A stretch of 64,000 nt of DNA, from assembly GCA_947449315.1 (NCBI GenBank), contig CANFRC010000004.1, forward strand, positions 62,001 to 126,000, written 5' to 3'. Positions 51,118 through 62,190 of the stretch are shown in pieces (the stretch's first letter is position 1; each line of letters opens with the position of its first letter). The notes under the pieces are model-generated. The model was not told where the DNA came from. It saw only the letters and a list, made by a program, of their open reading frames with translations, and searched no databases. This DNA is from Bacteroidota bacterium. GTDB lineage: Bacteria; Bacteroidota; Bacteroidia; 2-12-FULL-35-15. Made by a program: the position numbers and the translations under genes.

Positions 51118-51804
51118 CTATTTCAAAAGATCCTTAACAAGCATTGGCAAACCTACGCTGGCCTTCTCTTTTATGATAGTCAGATTTGCGATTCCATTTA
51201 TTTTTACATCGCTTGGATCAATTAAATATTTAGGAATTTGTGGAGGTGAATAATCAATTAGTCCTGCTGCAGGATACACCGCCATCGATGTTCCGACAAC
51301 CATAAAAATAGCTGCTTTTTCAACCCGAATAATTGCATTGTCCATCATGGGCACCGCTTCTCCAAACCACACAATGTGAGGACGAAGTTGAGACCCTTTT
51401 TCGCACTTATCTCCTAGTCGTATCTCAGCATTTTTTATTTTGTAAACCAAGGATGGATCAACAGTACTGCGACTTTTAGTTATTTCGCCATGAAGATGAA
51501 GTACTTTTTTTGAACCTGCACGCTCGTGAAGGTCATCAATATTTTGTGTGATGATTTGCACATCGTATTTTTCTTCCAGCTCAACCAATGCATCATGTGC
51601 TTTATTGGGTTGTGCCTCTAAAATCTGTTTTCTTCGTTTGTTATAAAAATCGAGCACCAAGGCTTTATTTTTCTCCCACGCTTGTGGTGTTGCAACCTCG
51701 TTTATGTCGAATTCTTCCCACAGTCCGTCACTGTCGCGAAAGGTTTTAATACCGCTTTCGGCACTGATTCCTGCTCCTGTAAAAACGACTAATGTAGGTT
51801 TCAT
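51118..51804 (-). CDS. cobB: Sir2-family NAD-dependent protein deacylase, zinc-less form
   Basis: A 228-residue class III sirtuin. NAD-binding motifs GAGISAESGIKTFRD (10-24) and TQNIDDLHERAG (86-97) and catalytic H105 (HLHGE) are present. The Y54-x-x-R57 pair (FYNKRRKQ) corresponds to the acyl-carboxylate-binding Tyr-Arg of CobB/SIRT5-type desuccinylases and demalonylases. The four zinc cysteines are absent: only C134 lies in the segment between HGE and RPHIVWFGE. I recall the same loss in other Bacteroidota sirtuins, so this looks like a lineage trait. It would remove acyl groups from lysines, consuming NAD. It converges with the cargo gene upstream (10-base gap). Confidence 0.93.
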   Translation of the reverse strand: MKPTLVVFTGAGISAESGIKTFRDSDGLWEEFDINEVATPQAWEKNKALVLDFYNKRRKQILEAQPNKAHDALVELEEKYDVQIITQNIDDLHERAGSKKVLHLHGEITKSRSTVDPSLVYKIKNAEIRLGDKCEKGSQLRPHIVWFGEAVPMMDNAIIRVEKAAIFMVVGTSMAVYPAAGLIDYSPPQIPKYLIDPSDVKINGIANLTIIKEKASVGLPMLVKDLLK

Positions 51805-51868
51805 TTATTGCTAAAGTAAAAATTAATATTTAAAATGCTTTTTTAGGGGTCTATTTCAACTCAAACTC

Positions 51869-51897
51869 TTGTATTTATTGAGAAATTGTTATATTCG
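51869..51897 (+). promoter_or_regulatory. Promoter of maeB
   Basis: TTG (51869-51871) and TATATTCG (51890-51897), 18 bases apart. The in-frame TTG at 51886 lies before the -7 box, so translation must begin at the ATG at 51919. Confidence 0.6.
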
Positions 51898-51918
51898 CAA
51901 TTCATAAAATTTAGCACA

Positions 51919-54189
51919 ATGGCAAAATTAAGAAAGCAAGATGCATTAGATTACCATTCGCAAGGCCGGCCGGGGAAAATAGAGGTTATTCCGACGAAAC
52001 CACATAGCTCTCAAAGAGACTTATCATTAGCCTATTCACCGGGTGTTGCAGAGCCGTGTTTGGAGATAGAGAAAAACCCCGAAGATGCCTATAAATATAC
52101 AGCAAAAGGGAATTTGGTTGCTGTAATATCCAATGGAACCGCTGTTTTAGGACTAGGAAATATTGGCGCATTGGCTTCTAAACCGGTCATGGAAGGTAAA
52201 GGCTTGTTATTTAAGATCTTTGCTGATATTGATGTTTTTGATATCGAAGTAGATGCGACAGATATCGACCTTTTTGTCAATACGGTGAAAGCGATTGCTC
52301 CGACGTTCGGAGGAATAAATTTAGAAGACATAAAAGCGCCTGAGTGTTTTGAAATAGAACGTAGGTTAAAGGAAGAACTGAATATACCCTTGATGCATGA
52401 TGATCAGCATGGAACTGCAATTATTTCTGCTGCGGCTTTGTTGAACGCATGTGAAGTGGCAAAGAAAAAAATTGCGAAAGTAAAAATCGTTGTTAACGGT
52501 GCAGGGGCATCCGCAATATCCTGTGCCAAGCTTTACATTGCTATTGGCGCGAAAAAGGAAAATATACTGATGCTGGATAGCAAAGGGGTTATCAGTGTTG
52601 ATCGTACAGACTTAGATGGGCAGAAAAAGTTTTTTGCAAGCACCAACAAAAAAGCAAAAACCTTGGAAGATGCCATGAAAGATGCTGATGTATTTGTTGG
52701 CCTTTCAAAAGGAAATGTGGTGAGCCAGAAGATGATCCAATCGATGGCAAAAAGTCCTATTGTATTTGCTTTGGCAAACCCTGACCCTGAGATTCCTTAT
52801 GCTTTAGCAATGGCTGCTCGCCCAGATATTATTATGGCAACAGGTCGCTCCGACCATCCTAATCAAGTGAATAACGTGCTTGGATTTCCGTTTATTTTCC
52901 GTGGCGCTTTGGATGTGCGTGCTACGCAAATCAATGAAGCAATGAAATTGGCTGCTGTGTATGCAATTGCAAATCTGGCGAAAGAGCCTGTTCCTGAAAC
53001 AGTAAATCTAGCGTACGATTCAAAGAATATCACCTTTGGTCCCGAATACATCATTCCGAAACCCATTGACCCTCGTTTGATTTATACGGTTGCTCCTGCT
53101 GTTGCGAAAGCCGCAATTCAATCGGGTGTGGCACAACATAAGATCACCAATTGGGATGCGTATGTTCAAGAATTAATCAATCGTTTAGGTTTAGATAATA
53201 AGCTGATCCGTAACATCACCAACAAAGCAAAACAAAACCCAAAACGTGTAGTATTTGCTGAGGCGGATCACTATAAAATTTTAAAAGCTGCTCAGCAAGT
53301 AAATGATGAAGGCATTGCAAAACCGATATTATTAGGGGATGTAGAAAAAATCAGAAAATTAATTACAGAAAACAATCTTGACCTGGGGGATATTGCAATC
53401 ATTGATCCAAGGAGCAAAAGTGAAGACGACAGAAGAAGTGCTTTTGGAGATCTGTTCTTCAAAAAGCGTCAGCGCAGAGGTATGACATTGTATGAAGCAA
53501 AAAAAGTGATGAAAGAAAGAAATCACTTTGGTGCGATGATGGTGGAAACAGGAGCTGCTGATGCAATGATATCAGGCCTTACACGAAAATATGCGGACCC
53601 TATCCGTCCGGCATTACAAATAATTGGTGTACAGCAAGGAGTGAAAAAAGTAGCTGGTATGTATATCATGAATACCAAGCAAGGGCCATTCTTTTTTGCG
53701 GATACAACAATGAACGTAGATCCTACGGCACAAGAGATTGTTGATATTACCGTGCTGACTGCGAATAGCGTAAAACAATTTAATATCACTCCTCGGATTG
53801 CTTTGTTGTCCTACTCTAACTTCGGTTCTGCTGAAGGAGCGGTTCCTAACAAAATGCGAGAAGCTGTCGAGATCCTGCACAAAAATTATCCTGGAATGAT
53901 TGTCGATGGAGAGATGCAAGCCAACTTTGCATTGAACAATGACCTGATGAAAGAACAATTTCCTTTTGCCGATGTGGTAGATAAAAAAGTAAATACATTG
54001 ATCTTCCCTAATCTTGCTTCCGGAAATATTGCCTACAAATTAATTCAGGAAATGGGAGGTGCTGAAGCGATTGGGCCGGTATTGATAGGAATGAAAAAGC
54101 CCGTTCATATTTTACAACTGGGTAGTTCTGTTCGTGAAATTGTGAACATGGTTACGATTGCAGTAATGGATGCTCAGGCAAAAAAATAA
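51919..54189 (+). CDS. maeB: NADP-dependent malic enzyme with phosphotransacetylase-like domain
   Basis: A 756-residue MaeB-type enzyme that oxidatively decarboxylates malate to pyruvate. N-terminal malic enzyme domain (about 1-425): the catalytic tyrosine region [13 protein letters not shown], the [10 protein letters not shown] segment, divalent-metal-binding ECFEIE and MHDDQHGTA, and the NAD(P) motif [16 protein letters not shown]-terminal phosphotransacetylase-like domain (about 430-756: [19 protein letters not shown]...[14 protein letters not shown]), which in E. coli MaeB senses acetyl-CoA. It is first in the run maeB-ruvA-sprA; the gap to ruvA is 40 bases. Confidence 0.96.
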   Translation: MAKLRKQDALDYHSQGRPGKIEVIPTKPHSSQRDLSLAYSPGVAEPCLEIEKNPEDAYKYTAKGNLVAVISNGTAVLGLGNIGALASKPVMEGKGLLFKIFADIDVFDIEVDATDIDLFVNTVKAIAPTFGGINLEDIKAPECFEIERRLKEELNIPLMHDDQHGTAIISAAALLNACEVAKKKIAKVKIVVNGAGASAISCAKLYIAIGAKKENILMLDSKGVISVDRTDLDGQKKFFASTNKKAKTLEDAMKDADVFVGLSKGNVVSQKMIQSMAKSPIVFALANPDPEIPYALAMAARPDIIMATGRSDHPNQVNNVLGFPFIFRGALDVRATQINEAMKLAAVYAIANLAKEPVPETVNLAYDSKNITFGPEYIIPKPIDPRLIYTVAPAVAKAAIQSGVAQHKITNWDAYVQELINRLGLDNKLIRNITNKAKQNPKRVVFAEADHYKILKAAQQVNDEGIAKPILLGDVEKIRKLITENNLDLGDIAIIDPRSKSEDDRRSAFGDLFFKKRQRRGMTLYEAKKVMKERNHFGAMMVETGAADAMISGLTRKYADPIRPALQIIGVQQGVKKVAGMYIMNTKQGPFFFADTTMNVDPTAQEIVDITVLTANSVKQFNITPRIALLSYSNFGSAEGAVPNKMREAVEILHKNYPGMIVDGEMQANFALNNDLMKEQFPFADVVDKKVNTLIFPNLASGNIAYKLIQEMGGAEAIGPVLIGMKKPVHILQLGSSVREIVNMVTIAVMDAQAKK

Positions 54190-54229
54190 GCAACCATTTT
54201 TTTAAATTGAGTCTAATAAAATTAAAAGA

Positions 54230-54817
54230 ATGATTTATCATATTGAAGGAAAATTAGTAGAGAAGACACCAACATATGCAGTGATTGACGCTGGTGGTGT
54301 AGGTTATGTAATGCAGATCTCATTAAATACATTTTCAAAGATCAGTGAATCAGAAAAATGTAAACTATATACCGAACAGCTTTATGTGCGTGACGATATG
54401 CCGCGTTTCTTCGGATTCGCAGATATTGCAGAACGCAATTTATTCAGACTTCTAGTTTCTGTTTCTGGTGTTGGAGGAACAAGTGCACTTTTGATGCTGT
54501 CATCGTTGAGCGCAACGGAGATACAAACTGCTATAGCAACAGCAAATGTTGCCGTCATTAAAAGTGTGAAAGGAATCGGAGAAAAAACAGCACAGCGTGT
54601 GATTGTTGATTTGAAAGATAAAATGGGGAAAAGTGATTTCTCTTCAGAAATTTTTCATGGCGCAAACAATACATTGAAGGAAGAAGCGTTATCTGCTCTT
54701 GTAATGTTGGGCTTTAATAAATTAGCAGCCGAAAAAGTGCTTGATAAAATTATCAGAACAGAAGGAACAGGACAAACAGTTGAACAATTGATCAAATCAG
54801 CACTTAAAAATCTTTAA
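54230..54817 (+). CDS. ruvA: Holliday junction-binding protein RuvA
   Basis: A 195-residue protein that tetramerises on Holliday junctions and loads RuvB. Domain I (OB fold, 1-63, MIYHIEGKLVEKTPTYAVIDAGGVGYVMQIS), domain II with helix-hairpin-helix motifs (about 70-140, SVSGVGGTSALLMLSSLS and VKGIGEKTAQRVIVDLKDKM) and domain III (about 150-195, EEALSALVMLGFNKLAAEKVLDKI) are complete. It is followed only 8 bases later by sprA, an order conserved in Bacteroidota. Confidence 0.97.
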   Translation: MIYHIEGKLVEKTPTYAVIDAGGVGYVMQISLNTFSKISESEKCKLYTEQLYVRDDMPRFFGFADIAERNLFRLLVSVSGVGGTSALLMLSSLSATEIQTAIATANVAVIKSVKGIGEKTAQRVIVDLKDKMGKSDFSSEIFHGANNTLKEEALSALVMLGFNKLAAEKVLDKIIRTEGTGQTVEQLIKSALKNL

Positions 54818-54825
54818 AATTTATA

Positions 54826-57800
54826 TTGAGTTTGACGAAGTTGGTTACAAAATATATCTTTGTTGGTGGTGTTTCTATCGGAATGCTTTCGCTTATCGTA
54901 AACTCTGATGCAAAAGTCAGTTCTTTCGATCATGCAGCATCTGTAGAAGTTGTTCCGCCTACCATTGTGATTGATACACCCATTACAACACCCATCACGC
55001 TCCCTTATAATTTCGAAGATCAATCTACCGGTGACCCACTCAATTATCCGAATGGCGGAAGTTTGATGTTGAACAATCCTTCCAATGTTACCACCGATGT
55101 GCAGTATGACCCGACTACCGGAAATTATAATGTGAATCAGAATATTGGAAGCTTGGATTATCGACCTCCAACGTATTTAGAAAGTGAAGAATATCAAAAA
55201 TTAATGTTCGATAAACAAGTGAAAAGCTATTGGAGCCAACGGTCACATGCTGAATCACAAAACTCACAAACCAATACAGCGATTCCTAAATTACACGTGG
55301 GGGGTGAAGTATTCGACAGGATCTTTGGTGGTAACACCGTTGACATTCGTCCGAATGGTTCTGCGGAATTAATTTTTGCATACAATGGAACGAAGACAGC
55401 GAACCCATCCATCCCAGTAAAAAACAGAAAAACGAAGACCTTTGAATTCAATGAGAAAATTCAGTTGAATGTGGTTGGTAAGATCGGAGATAAATTAAAA
55501 TTAACAACATCCTACAATACCGAAGCGACATTCGATTATGAAAATCAAATGAAGCTAGAATACACCGGTTATGAAGATGAGATCATCAAAAAGATAGAAG
55601 CTGGAAATGTGAGTTTGCCTTTGAACGGAACATTGATCACTGGAAGTCAGACCTTGTTCGGTATCAAAACGCAATTGCAGTTCGGTCGTTTAACAGTGAC
55701 AAGTATCTTGTCGCAGCAGAAAGGAAAAAAATCGGAAGTGAATGTTACCGGTGGTGCGCAGGTAAGTAAGTTTAATATTGCTGCTGATGCCTATGAATCG
55801 AATAAACACTTTTTCCTTGGCCAATATTTTCGAGATAATTATAACACAGCGCTATCACATTTACCTTTTGTAAATTCACAGGTAAATGTAAATCGTGTGG
55901 AGGTATGGGTAACCAATTCCAATTCAGCAACAAATGATATAAGATCAGTTGTTGGTTTTGCAGATTTGGGGGAAGATAAAGGCCCTGCTTCTAATCCACA
56001 CATTCCTTTAGATCAATTGGCATATATAAACGATGCCACGACAGATGTATATCCTTACAATGATCAAAATGATTTGTATCAGAAAATGGTTTCTGCTGCT
56101 ACCACTGCTAATAATCCCAGAAATTTCAGTCAGACTGTTACAGCCATTAATACACTTTCTTCTGGAATCATGAAGCAACAAACAAATTTTGAATTTGTAG
56201 GTAGTGCCAGAAAGTTGCAAGCTTCAGAATATACTTTGAATGCAAAGTTGGGTTTCATTTCCTTAAATCAACAATTGAATCCTGATCAGGTATTGTGTGT
56301 TTCTTATCAATATACATTGAATGGAGTTGTATATACTGTTGGAGAATTTTCTGATGGGGGTGTTGCAGCTCCTCAAGTTTTGTATGCCAAGATGTTAAAA
56401 AGTAGTTCGGCCAATGTGAAACAACCTATTTGGGATTTGATGATGAAGAACGTTTATTCGATTGGTTCATATCAGATTAATTCAAAAGATTTTAAACTAG
56501 ATGTTTATTATACCAACTCTGCAACGGGCACAGACATCAACTATTTGCCAGTTTCCGATTGTCAGACGAACATAAAAGGAAAACCTTTGATTCAGGTGTT
56601 GGATGTGGATAGGTTAAATCAGCAGAGTGATGCACAACCCGATGGAATGTTCGACTTCATTGATGGAGTTACGATTAACGCAACAACAGGGAGGGTATTT
56701 TTTCCGGTACTGGAACCATTTGGTAGTTTCCTAGAATCGAAATTTATTGGTTCCTGTTCTGCAACCGAGCAGAATGCATATGCCTTTGATCAGTTGTACG
56801 ATTCAACGATCACCAATGCACGTATGTTCCCGAATTTGAACCGCTTTAAATTAAAAGGATCGTATCAATCCACTTCCGGTTCCGAAATTTCATTAGGTGC
56901 TCCTAACGTTCCGCAAGGCTCTGTTACTGTTACAGCTGGTGGTGTTCCTCTTCAGGAGAATGTTGACTATACCGTAGATTATACATTGGGGCGTGTGAAA
57001 ATTATCAATGAAGGGGTTTTGAATTCCGGTTCCCCTATTAAAATTTCATTGGAGAGCAATGCCTTATTTGCCATTCAACAAAAAACATTATTTGGAACAC
57101 ATTTAGATTATCGGATCAACAAGGATTTTACAATTGGTGGTACCATTTTAAATTTGACAGAACGTCCGCTTACAAAAAAAGTAAATATTGGTGATGAGCC
57201 CATTTCCAATACGATTTGGGGGTTAGATGGAAATTACAGAACAGAAGCACCATTTTTAACCCGCATGGTCGATGCGATCCCTTTTATTGAAACAAAGGAA
57301 ACAAGTACCATTACTGCAGCCGGTGAATTCGCCTATTTAATTCCAGGGCATAGTAAAGCGGTTGGTAAAAGTGGAAATGCTTACATCGATGATTTTGAAG
57401 GCAGTCAGTCTGAAATCGATCTTCACTCTCAAAGTGCCTGGAGCTTGGCAAGTACGCCACAAGGACAACCTGCTATGTTTCCTGAAGGGGCGCTTGCAAA
57501 TAACTTAGCAAATCGTTTTAATGTGGCCAAGTTGAGCTGGTATCAAATGGATCCATTGATGTTGCGACCTTCTTCATTAACGCCATCCAGTATTGATCTT
57601 GCTGCCATGTCAAATAACTTTGCACGTGAAATTCCCGAGACAGAAGTATTCCCAAATAAACCTTCCACATCGGGAGTGCCAACCTTATTGTCAACGTTAG
57701 ATCTTGCTTATTATCCGAGTGAACGCGGACCTTATAACTATGATTCCGCTTCTGGTCCAACACCCTTTTCAAAAGGATTAGATGCAAATGGAAATTTGAA

Positions 57801-60800
57801 TAATCCGGATACACGTTGGGCAGGTATCATGCGTTCTATCAATACCAACGATTTCGAATCTGCAAATATTGAATACATTCAGTTTTGGGTGATGGATCCT
57901 TATAATAACGATAACCCTGTTGCAAACTGGAACAACTCGGGTGAATTGTATTTCGACCTTGGAAATATTTCAGAAGATGTGTTAAGAGATTCTTATAAGA
58001 GTGCAGAAAATGTTTTACCTGCTCCGAGTACACAAGCTCAGAATAACGGAAACAATCTTCCAACAGATACTACATCGTGGGGAATTGTTCCCTCTGTTCA
58101 GCCTTTGGTTAATGCATTCAACAGCGATGAAGCAGATCGTCCATTTCAGGATGTTGGGTTGGATGGTTTAAGTGATTCGCAAGAGAAAGTATTTTTTAAT
58201 TCCTACTTATCCTCATTGTCTCCAACCCAGGCAAATAATATGAAGGACGACCTTTCAGCGGATGACTTTCATTATTTTTTGGGAGATGATTATGATACAC
58301 AAGGTTTAAAAACATTAGACCGTTATAAAAAATGGGGTGGTGTGGATGGAAATTCTCCTATCACTGTTGGTAATAATATTAGATCCAATAATCAATCCCC
58401 AACAGTTGAAGATATCAATCACGATAATAACTTAAGTACTGTAGAAAGTTATTTCCAATATCATGTGGGATTGAAGAAGAGTGATTTTGATGGTGGTGTT
58501 GGAACAAATTATATAACGAATGTATATCATACAACAGGTCAGAATATAAAAGACGGAACATCAAAACCGATCACTTGGTATCAATTTAAAATACCTATCA
58601 AAGATCCCAATGCACAAAGAATAGGGGCTATTGATAATTTTCAATCAATCCGTTTCATCCGCATGTTCCTAAAAGGATGCGACAAACCTATTGTGTTGCG
58701 TTTTGCAAAATTGGAATTAGTACGTGATGAATGGAGAAAATACGGATTCGATTTATTACAGCCAGGAATGTATCAGCCAAACGATGATGCAGGAACTCAA
58801 TTTGATATTGGGGCTGTTAATATTGAAGAAGATGGAAGTAAATCGCCTGTTAATTATGTGTTGCCTCCGAACATTGAGCGCGAAATAAATACAGGCTCTG
58901 CAAATCTCGTTGCATTGAATGAACAATCGATGTCATTAACTACTTGTAATTTAGAAGATGGTTATTCCCGTGCGGCATACAAGAATACGGATTTGGATGT
59001 ACGTAATTATAAAAAATTAAAAATGTATATCCATGCAGAAGCTTCTGCTAACACTGCGGATCCATTAAATAACAATGATCTTCACGCTTTCATCCGTTTA
59101 GGAACGGATTATACGGACAATTATTATGAATATGAGATTCCTATAAATGTAACTGCGCCGGGTAATTACAACGGAACCAATACCGATGATCAATACAAAG
59201 TTTGGCCGGAAGCAAATGAAATGATCCTTGAATTTGAAAAGTTGCAGGCTGCAAAACAACGAAGAAATATCGATTTGTTCAATGGTGTTGCTCACGTTGC
59301 GCTTACATCAGAATATACTGTTTTCGATGGTAATAGAAAGATTACGATCAAAGGAAATCCGAATTTAAGTGCCATCAAAACGTTGATGATTGGAATTAGA
59401 AATCCGAAAAAAATTGGTTCAACAGATGCAGATGATGGCAAACCAAAGTGTGGTCAAGTGTGGGTGAATGAGTTGCGCTTAAGCGACTTTGACGAAAAAG
59501 GAGGCTGGGCTGCTAATGCGCGTGTAACAGCTAAGCTAGCAGATTTTGGAAGTGTTTCCTTGTCAGGCAATATGTATACTCCCGGTTTTGGTAGTATTGA
59601 AAATAAATTAACAGAACGTAAAAAAGAAACCTTAAAACAGTATGATATCTCTTCCAGTTTCGAGTTAGGAAAGTTTTTACCGGAGCAGTATAATATTCAT
59701 ATTCCGATGTATGTAGGATATTCAGAGACCTTTATTACTCCACAATACAATCCTTTAGATCCGGACATTTTACTAGCCCCAGTTTTAAAAGATGGCAGCA
59801 TTGATAAAGCAGAACGCGACATCATAAAACATGAGACGCAAGATTATACTAAACGAAGAAGTATAAATTTTAGCAACGTAAAAAAAGACAAAGGGAAGAA
59901 TGCTAAAAAAAGCAGGGTCTATGATATCGAAAACTGGGCCGCTTCTTATTCCTTTACAGAAGCGTCTCATCGAAATGTGAACATTGAATACAGCTCCCAA
60001 ATAAATTATCGTGGGGGATTGATTTATTCGTTCTCGCCTACCCCTAAAAATATTAAACCGTTTGCGAAGACAAAAATATTTCAATCGAAATATTTGCAGA
60101 TCATCAAGGACATAAATTTTTATTTGTTGCCTACGAAGCTTGGTTTTTCAACCGATGTAGAACGAGGTTTTAGCACAGCAAAAAACAGAAATACTACCGG
60201 AGGAGATCTGATCATTCTTCCGACGTTCAATAAAAACTTTACTATGAATCGTAATTATGATTTTAAATACGATATCACAAAAGGGTTGAAATTGGATTAT
60301 ACAGCAACAAATGATGCGCGTGTATTGGAGCCTCCTGGAGCAATTGATACGAGAGAGAAAAAAGATACGCTAAGAGAAAACTTTAAGCATTTAGGAAGTA
60401 CCACTCAGTTCAATCAGCAAGTCGGATTGAATTATACAATTCCAATCAATAAATTACCGTTGCTGGATTTCACATCTGCTTCCGTTAGATATGGAGGAAC
60501 ATACAGTTGGGAGCGCGCTCCTTTCAATGCGGATACATTAGGGAATACCATAAAGAATTCGCAAGCAATTAATTGGAACGGACAATTAAATATGGTCACG
60601 CTCTATAATAAGATTCCGTACTTTAAAAAATTGAATCAAAAAGGAAACAATTCAAATAAAGGCGGTAAATCGGCTGGTGTAACAAAAATCAATGTTCCAA
60701 AAACGCCAAAAGAAATTGCTGATTCAACAAAAAAGGCAAAAGAAGACAAATTCCAAATTCTCGAATATGTTGCCCGACTCGTCATGAGTGTCAAGACGGT

Positions 60801-62118
60801 CACAGTCACCTATGCCACCACGCGCGGAACAATTTTGCCAGGTTACGGAAAATCAACATCTGTTTTTGGAATGGATCCGCAATTACAAGGCCCTACTCCT
60901 GGATTTGTTTTTGGTAGTCAAAGAGATATCCGTGGCGAAGCTATTCAAAAGGATTGGCTTGTAAAAACGCAATCGCTCAATACGCCATTTGCAACAACCT
61001 TAAGTCAGAATTTAAATATTCGTGCTAACGTTGAGCCATTGCCCGACTTAAAGATCGAGCTTACAGCAACAAGAACGAAAGCGAAAAGTAATTCAGAATT
61101 CTTTAAATGGAACGGTTCCCGATTTGATACCTTGTCTCGCATGGAAACGGGTAATTTCAGTATGTCGTTCTTATCCTATAAAACAGCTTTTGAGAAAGAT
61201 GGTGAAAAAACATTCCAGCGCTTTTTAAATATTCGTCCAAGTATTTCGGCGCGGTTGGGTGCAGACAATCCGAATTCGAATGGTACCATCGGAGGCATTT
61301 ATCAGGAAGGTTACAATCCTACATCTCAAGATGTATTGATACCTGCATTTTTAGCGGCTTATTCCGGCAAAAATGAAAACACTGTAACCTTGAATCAATT
61401 TCCTAAAATTCCAAAACCGAACTGGAGAATCACCTATGACGGATTATCGAAATTGGAAAAGATCAAAAAATATTTTAAATCTTTTACCCTGAGTCATGCT
61501 TATCGTTCGTCTTATAATGTTGGAGGATACAGCTCCAATTTGTTATACGGTGAAAAGGATGGTTTTTCTGTCATAAAAGAAATTGTTTCTTCCACCCCTG
61601 GCAATCCGAATTTTTATTCACAAGACCTCATCAGCACTGTAACCATTTCAGAGCAATGGGCTCCATTGATCAAATTAGATATGACCATGAAGAATAGTAT
61701 TTTGGTAAGTTTTGAGTTCAAAAAGGACAGAAATTTATCATTAGGCTTGACCAGTAAAACAATAACAGAGATTGGTGGAAAAGAGATTATTGGCGGATTA
61801 GGATACAGGATCCCTAGTTTAAAATTGGGTAAACTACAGATAAAAGGGAAGCCGATCAAGAGTGATTTGAATCTTAAATTTGATCTTTCTTTCCGCAGAA
61901 ACGAAACGATTATCAGACGAATTGTGGAAGAAGTGAGCCAGTCGACAGCCGGCACAAATATTATCTCTATTAAGTTTTCTGCCGACTATGTGATCAGCGA
62001 TAAGATCAATATCCGATTGTTCTACGATAGAATTATGAACAAACCTGTTATTTCTTCTTCTTTCCCGACAGCAAATACCAATGCAGGGTTAAGTTTGAGA
62101 TTAACATTGGCGAATTAA
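54826..62118 (+). CDS. sprA: SprA/Sov, outer-membrane translocon of the type IX secretion system
   Basis: A 2430-residue beta-barrel protein, the export pore of the type IX system and needed for gliding motility in Flavobacterium. SprA is among the largest single-chain barrels known (36 strands). Signal-peptide-like N-terminus (KYIFVGGVSIGMLSLIVNSDA), then the family segments EKIQLNVVGKIGDKLKLTTSYNTEATFDYENQMKL, GYEDEIIKKIEAGNVSLPL, VGKSGNAYIDDFEGSQSEIDL, WAGIMRSINTNDFE, WVNELRLSDFDEKGGWAANAR, GLKLDYTATNDARV and a C-terminal barrel end ADYVISDKINIRLFYDR...NTNAGLSLRLTLAN. Length is normal. Translation starts at TTG (54826); no ATG precedes the hydrophobic segment. Position after ruvA and before gcvH is the conserved Bacteroidota order. 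Confidence 0.97.
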   Translation: MSLTKLVTKYIFVGGVSIGMLSLIVNSDAKVSSFDHAASVEVVPPTIVIDTPITTPITLPYNFEDQSTGDPLNYPNGGSLMLNNPSNVTTDVQYDPTTGNYNVNQNIGSLDYRPPTYLESEEYQKLMFDKQVKSYWSQRSHAESQNSQTNTAIPKLHVGGEVFDRIFGGNTVDIRPNGSAELIFAYNGTKTANPSIPVKNRKTKTFEFNEKIQLNVVGKIGDKLKLTTSYNTEATFDYENQMKLEYTGYEDEIIKKIEAGNVSLPLNGTLITGSQTLFGIKTQLQFGRLTVTSILSQQKGKKSEVNVTGGAQVSKFNIAADAYESNKHFFLGQYFRDNYNTALSHLPFVNSQVNVNRVEVWVTNSNSATNDIRSVVGFADLGEDKGPASNPHIPLDQLAYINDATTDVYPYNDQNDLYQKMVSAATTANNPRNFSQTVTAINTLSSGIMKQQTNFEFVGSARKLQASEYTLNAKLGFISLNQQLNPDQVLCVSYQYTLNGVVYTVGEFSDGGVAAPQVLYAKMLKSSSANVKQPIWDLMMKNVYSIGSYQINSKDFKLDVYYTNSATGTDINYLPVSDCQTNIKGKPLIQVLDVDRLNQQSDAQPDGMFDFIDGVTINATTGRVFFPVLEPFGSFLESKFIGSCSATEQNAYAFDQLYDSTITNARMFPNLNRFKLKGSYQSTSGSEISLGAPNVPQGSVTVTAGGVPLQENVDYTVDYTLGRVKIINEGVLNSGSPIKISLESNALFAIQQKTLFGTHLDYRINKDFTIGGTILNLTERPLTKKVNIGDEPISNTIWGLDGNYRTEAPFLTRMVDAIPFIETKETSTITAAGEFAYLIPGHSKAVGKSGNAYIDDFEGSQSEIDLHSQSAWSLASTPQGQPAMFPEGALANNLANRFNVAKLSWYQMDPLMLRPSSLTPSSIDLAAMSNNFAREIPETEVFPNKPSTSGVPTLLSTLDLAYYPSERGPYNYDSASGPTPFSKGLDANGNLNNPDTRWAGIMRSINTNDFESANIEYIQFWVMDPYNNDNPVANWNNSGELYFDLGNISEDVLRDSYKSAENVLPAPSTQAQNNGNNLPTDTTSWGIVPSVQPLVNAFNSDEADRPFQDVGLDGLSDSQEKVFFNSYLSSLSPTQANNMKDDLSADDFHYFLGDDYDTQGLKTLDRYKKWGGVDGNSPITVGNNIRSNNQSPTVEDINHDNNLSTVESYFQYHVGLKKSDFDGGVGTNYITNVYHTTGQNIKDGTSKPITWYQFKIPIKDPNAQRIGAIDNFQSIRFIRMFLKGCDKPIVLRFAKLELVRDEWRKYGFDLLQPGMYQPNDDAGTQFDIGAVNIEEDGSKSPVNYVLPPNIEREINTGSANLVALNEQSMSLTTCNLEDGYSRAAYKNTDLDVRNYKKLKMYIHAEASANTADPLNNNDLHAFIRLGTDYTDNYYEYEIPINVTAPGNYNGTNTDDQYKVWPEANEMILEFEKLQAAKQRRNIDLFNGVAHVALTSEYTVFDGNRKITIKGNPNLSAIKTLMIGIRNPKKIGSTDADDGKPKCGQVWVNELRLSDFDEKGGWAANARVTAKLADFGSVSLSGNMYTPGFGSIENKLTERKKETLKQYDISSSFELGKFLPEQYNIHIPMYVGYSETFITPQYNPLDPDILLAPVLKDGSIDKAERDIIKHETQDYTKRRSINFSNVKKDKGKNAKKSRVYDIENWAASYSFTEASHRNVNIEYSSQINYRGGLIYSFSPTPKNIKPFAKTKIFQSKYLQIIKDINFYLLPTKLGFSTDVERGFSTAKNRNTTGGDLIILPTFNKNFTMNRNYDFKYDITKGLKLDYTATNDARVLEPPGAIDTREKKDTLRENFKHLGSTTQFNQQVGLNYTIPINKLPLLDFTSASVRYGGTYSWERAPFNADTLGNTIKNSQAINWNGQLNMVTLYNKIPYFKKLNQKGNNSNKGGKSAGVTKINVPKTPKEIADSTKKAKEDKFQILEYVARLVMSVKTVTVTYATTRGTILPGYGKSTSVFGMDPQLQGPTPGFVFGSQRDIRGEAIQKDWLVKTQSLNTPFATTLSQNLNIRANVEPLPDLKIELTATRTKAKSNSEFFKWNGSRFDTLSRMETGNFSMSFLSYKTAFEKDGEKTFQRFLNIRPSISARLGADNPNSNGTIGGIYQEGYNPTSQDVLIPAFLAAYSGKNENTVTLNQFPKIPKPNWRITYDGLSKLEKIKKYFKSFTLSHAYRSSYNVGGYSSNLLYGEKDGFSVIKEIVSSTPGNPNFYSQDLISTVTISEQWAPLIKLDMTMKNSILVSFEFKKDRNLSLGLTSKTITEIGGKEIIGGLGYRIPSLKLGKLQIKGKPIKSDLNLKFDLSFRRNETIIRRIVEEVSQSTAGTNIISIKFSADYVISDKINIRLFYDRIMNKPVISSSFPTANTNAGLSLRLTLAN

Positions 62119-62132
62119 TTCTTAACAATATT

Positions 62133-62161
62133 TTGATGTTATGGAATTAACTATAAATTTG
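62133..62161 (+). promoter_or_regulatory. Promoter of gcvH
   Basis: TTG (62133-62135) and TAAATTTG (62154-62161) are 18 bases apart, 29 bases before the gcvH ATG. gcvH can thus be transcribed apart from sprA. Confidence 0.75.
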
Positions 62162-62190
62162 TGCTTCAATAAAATTTAAACTAGTAGAAT

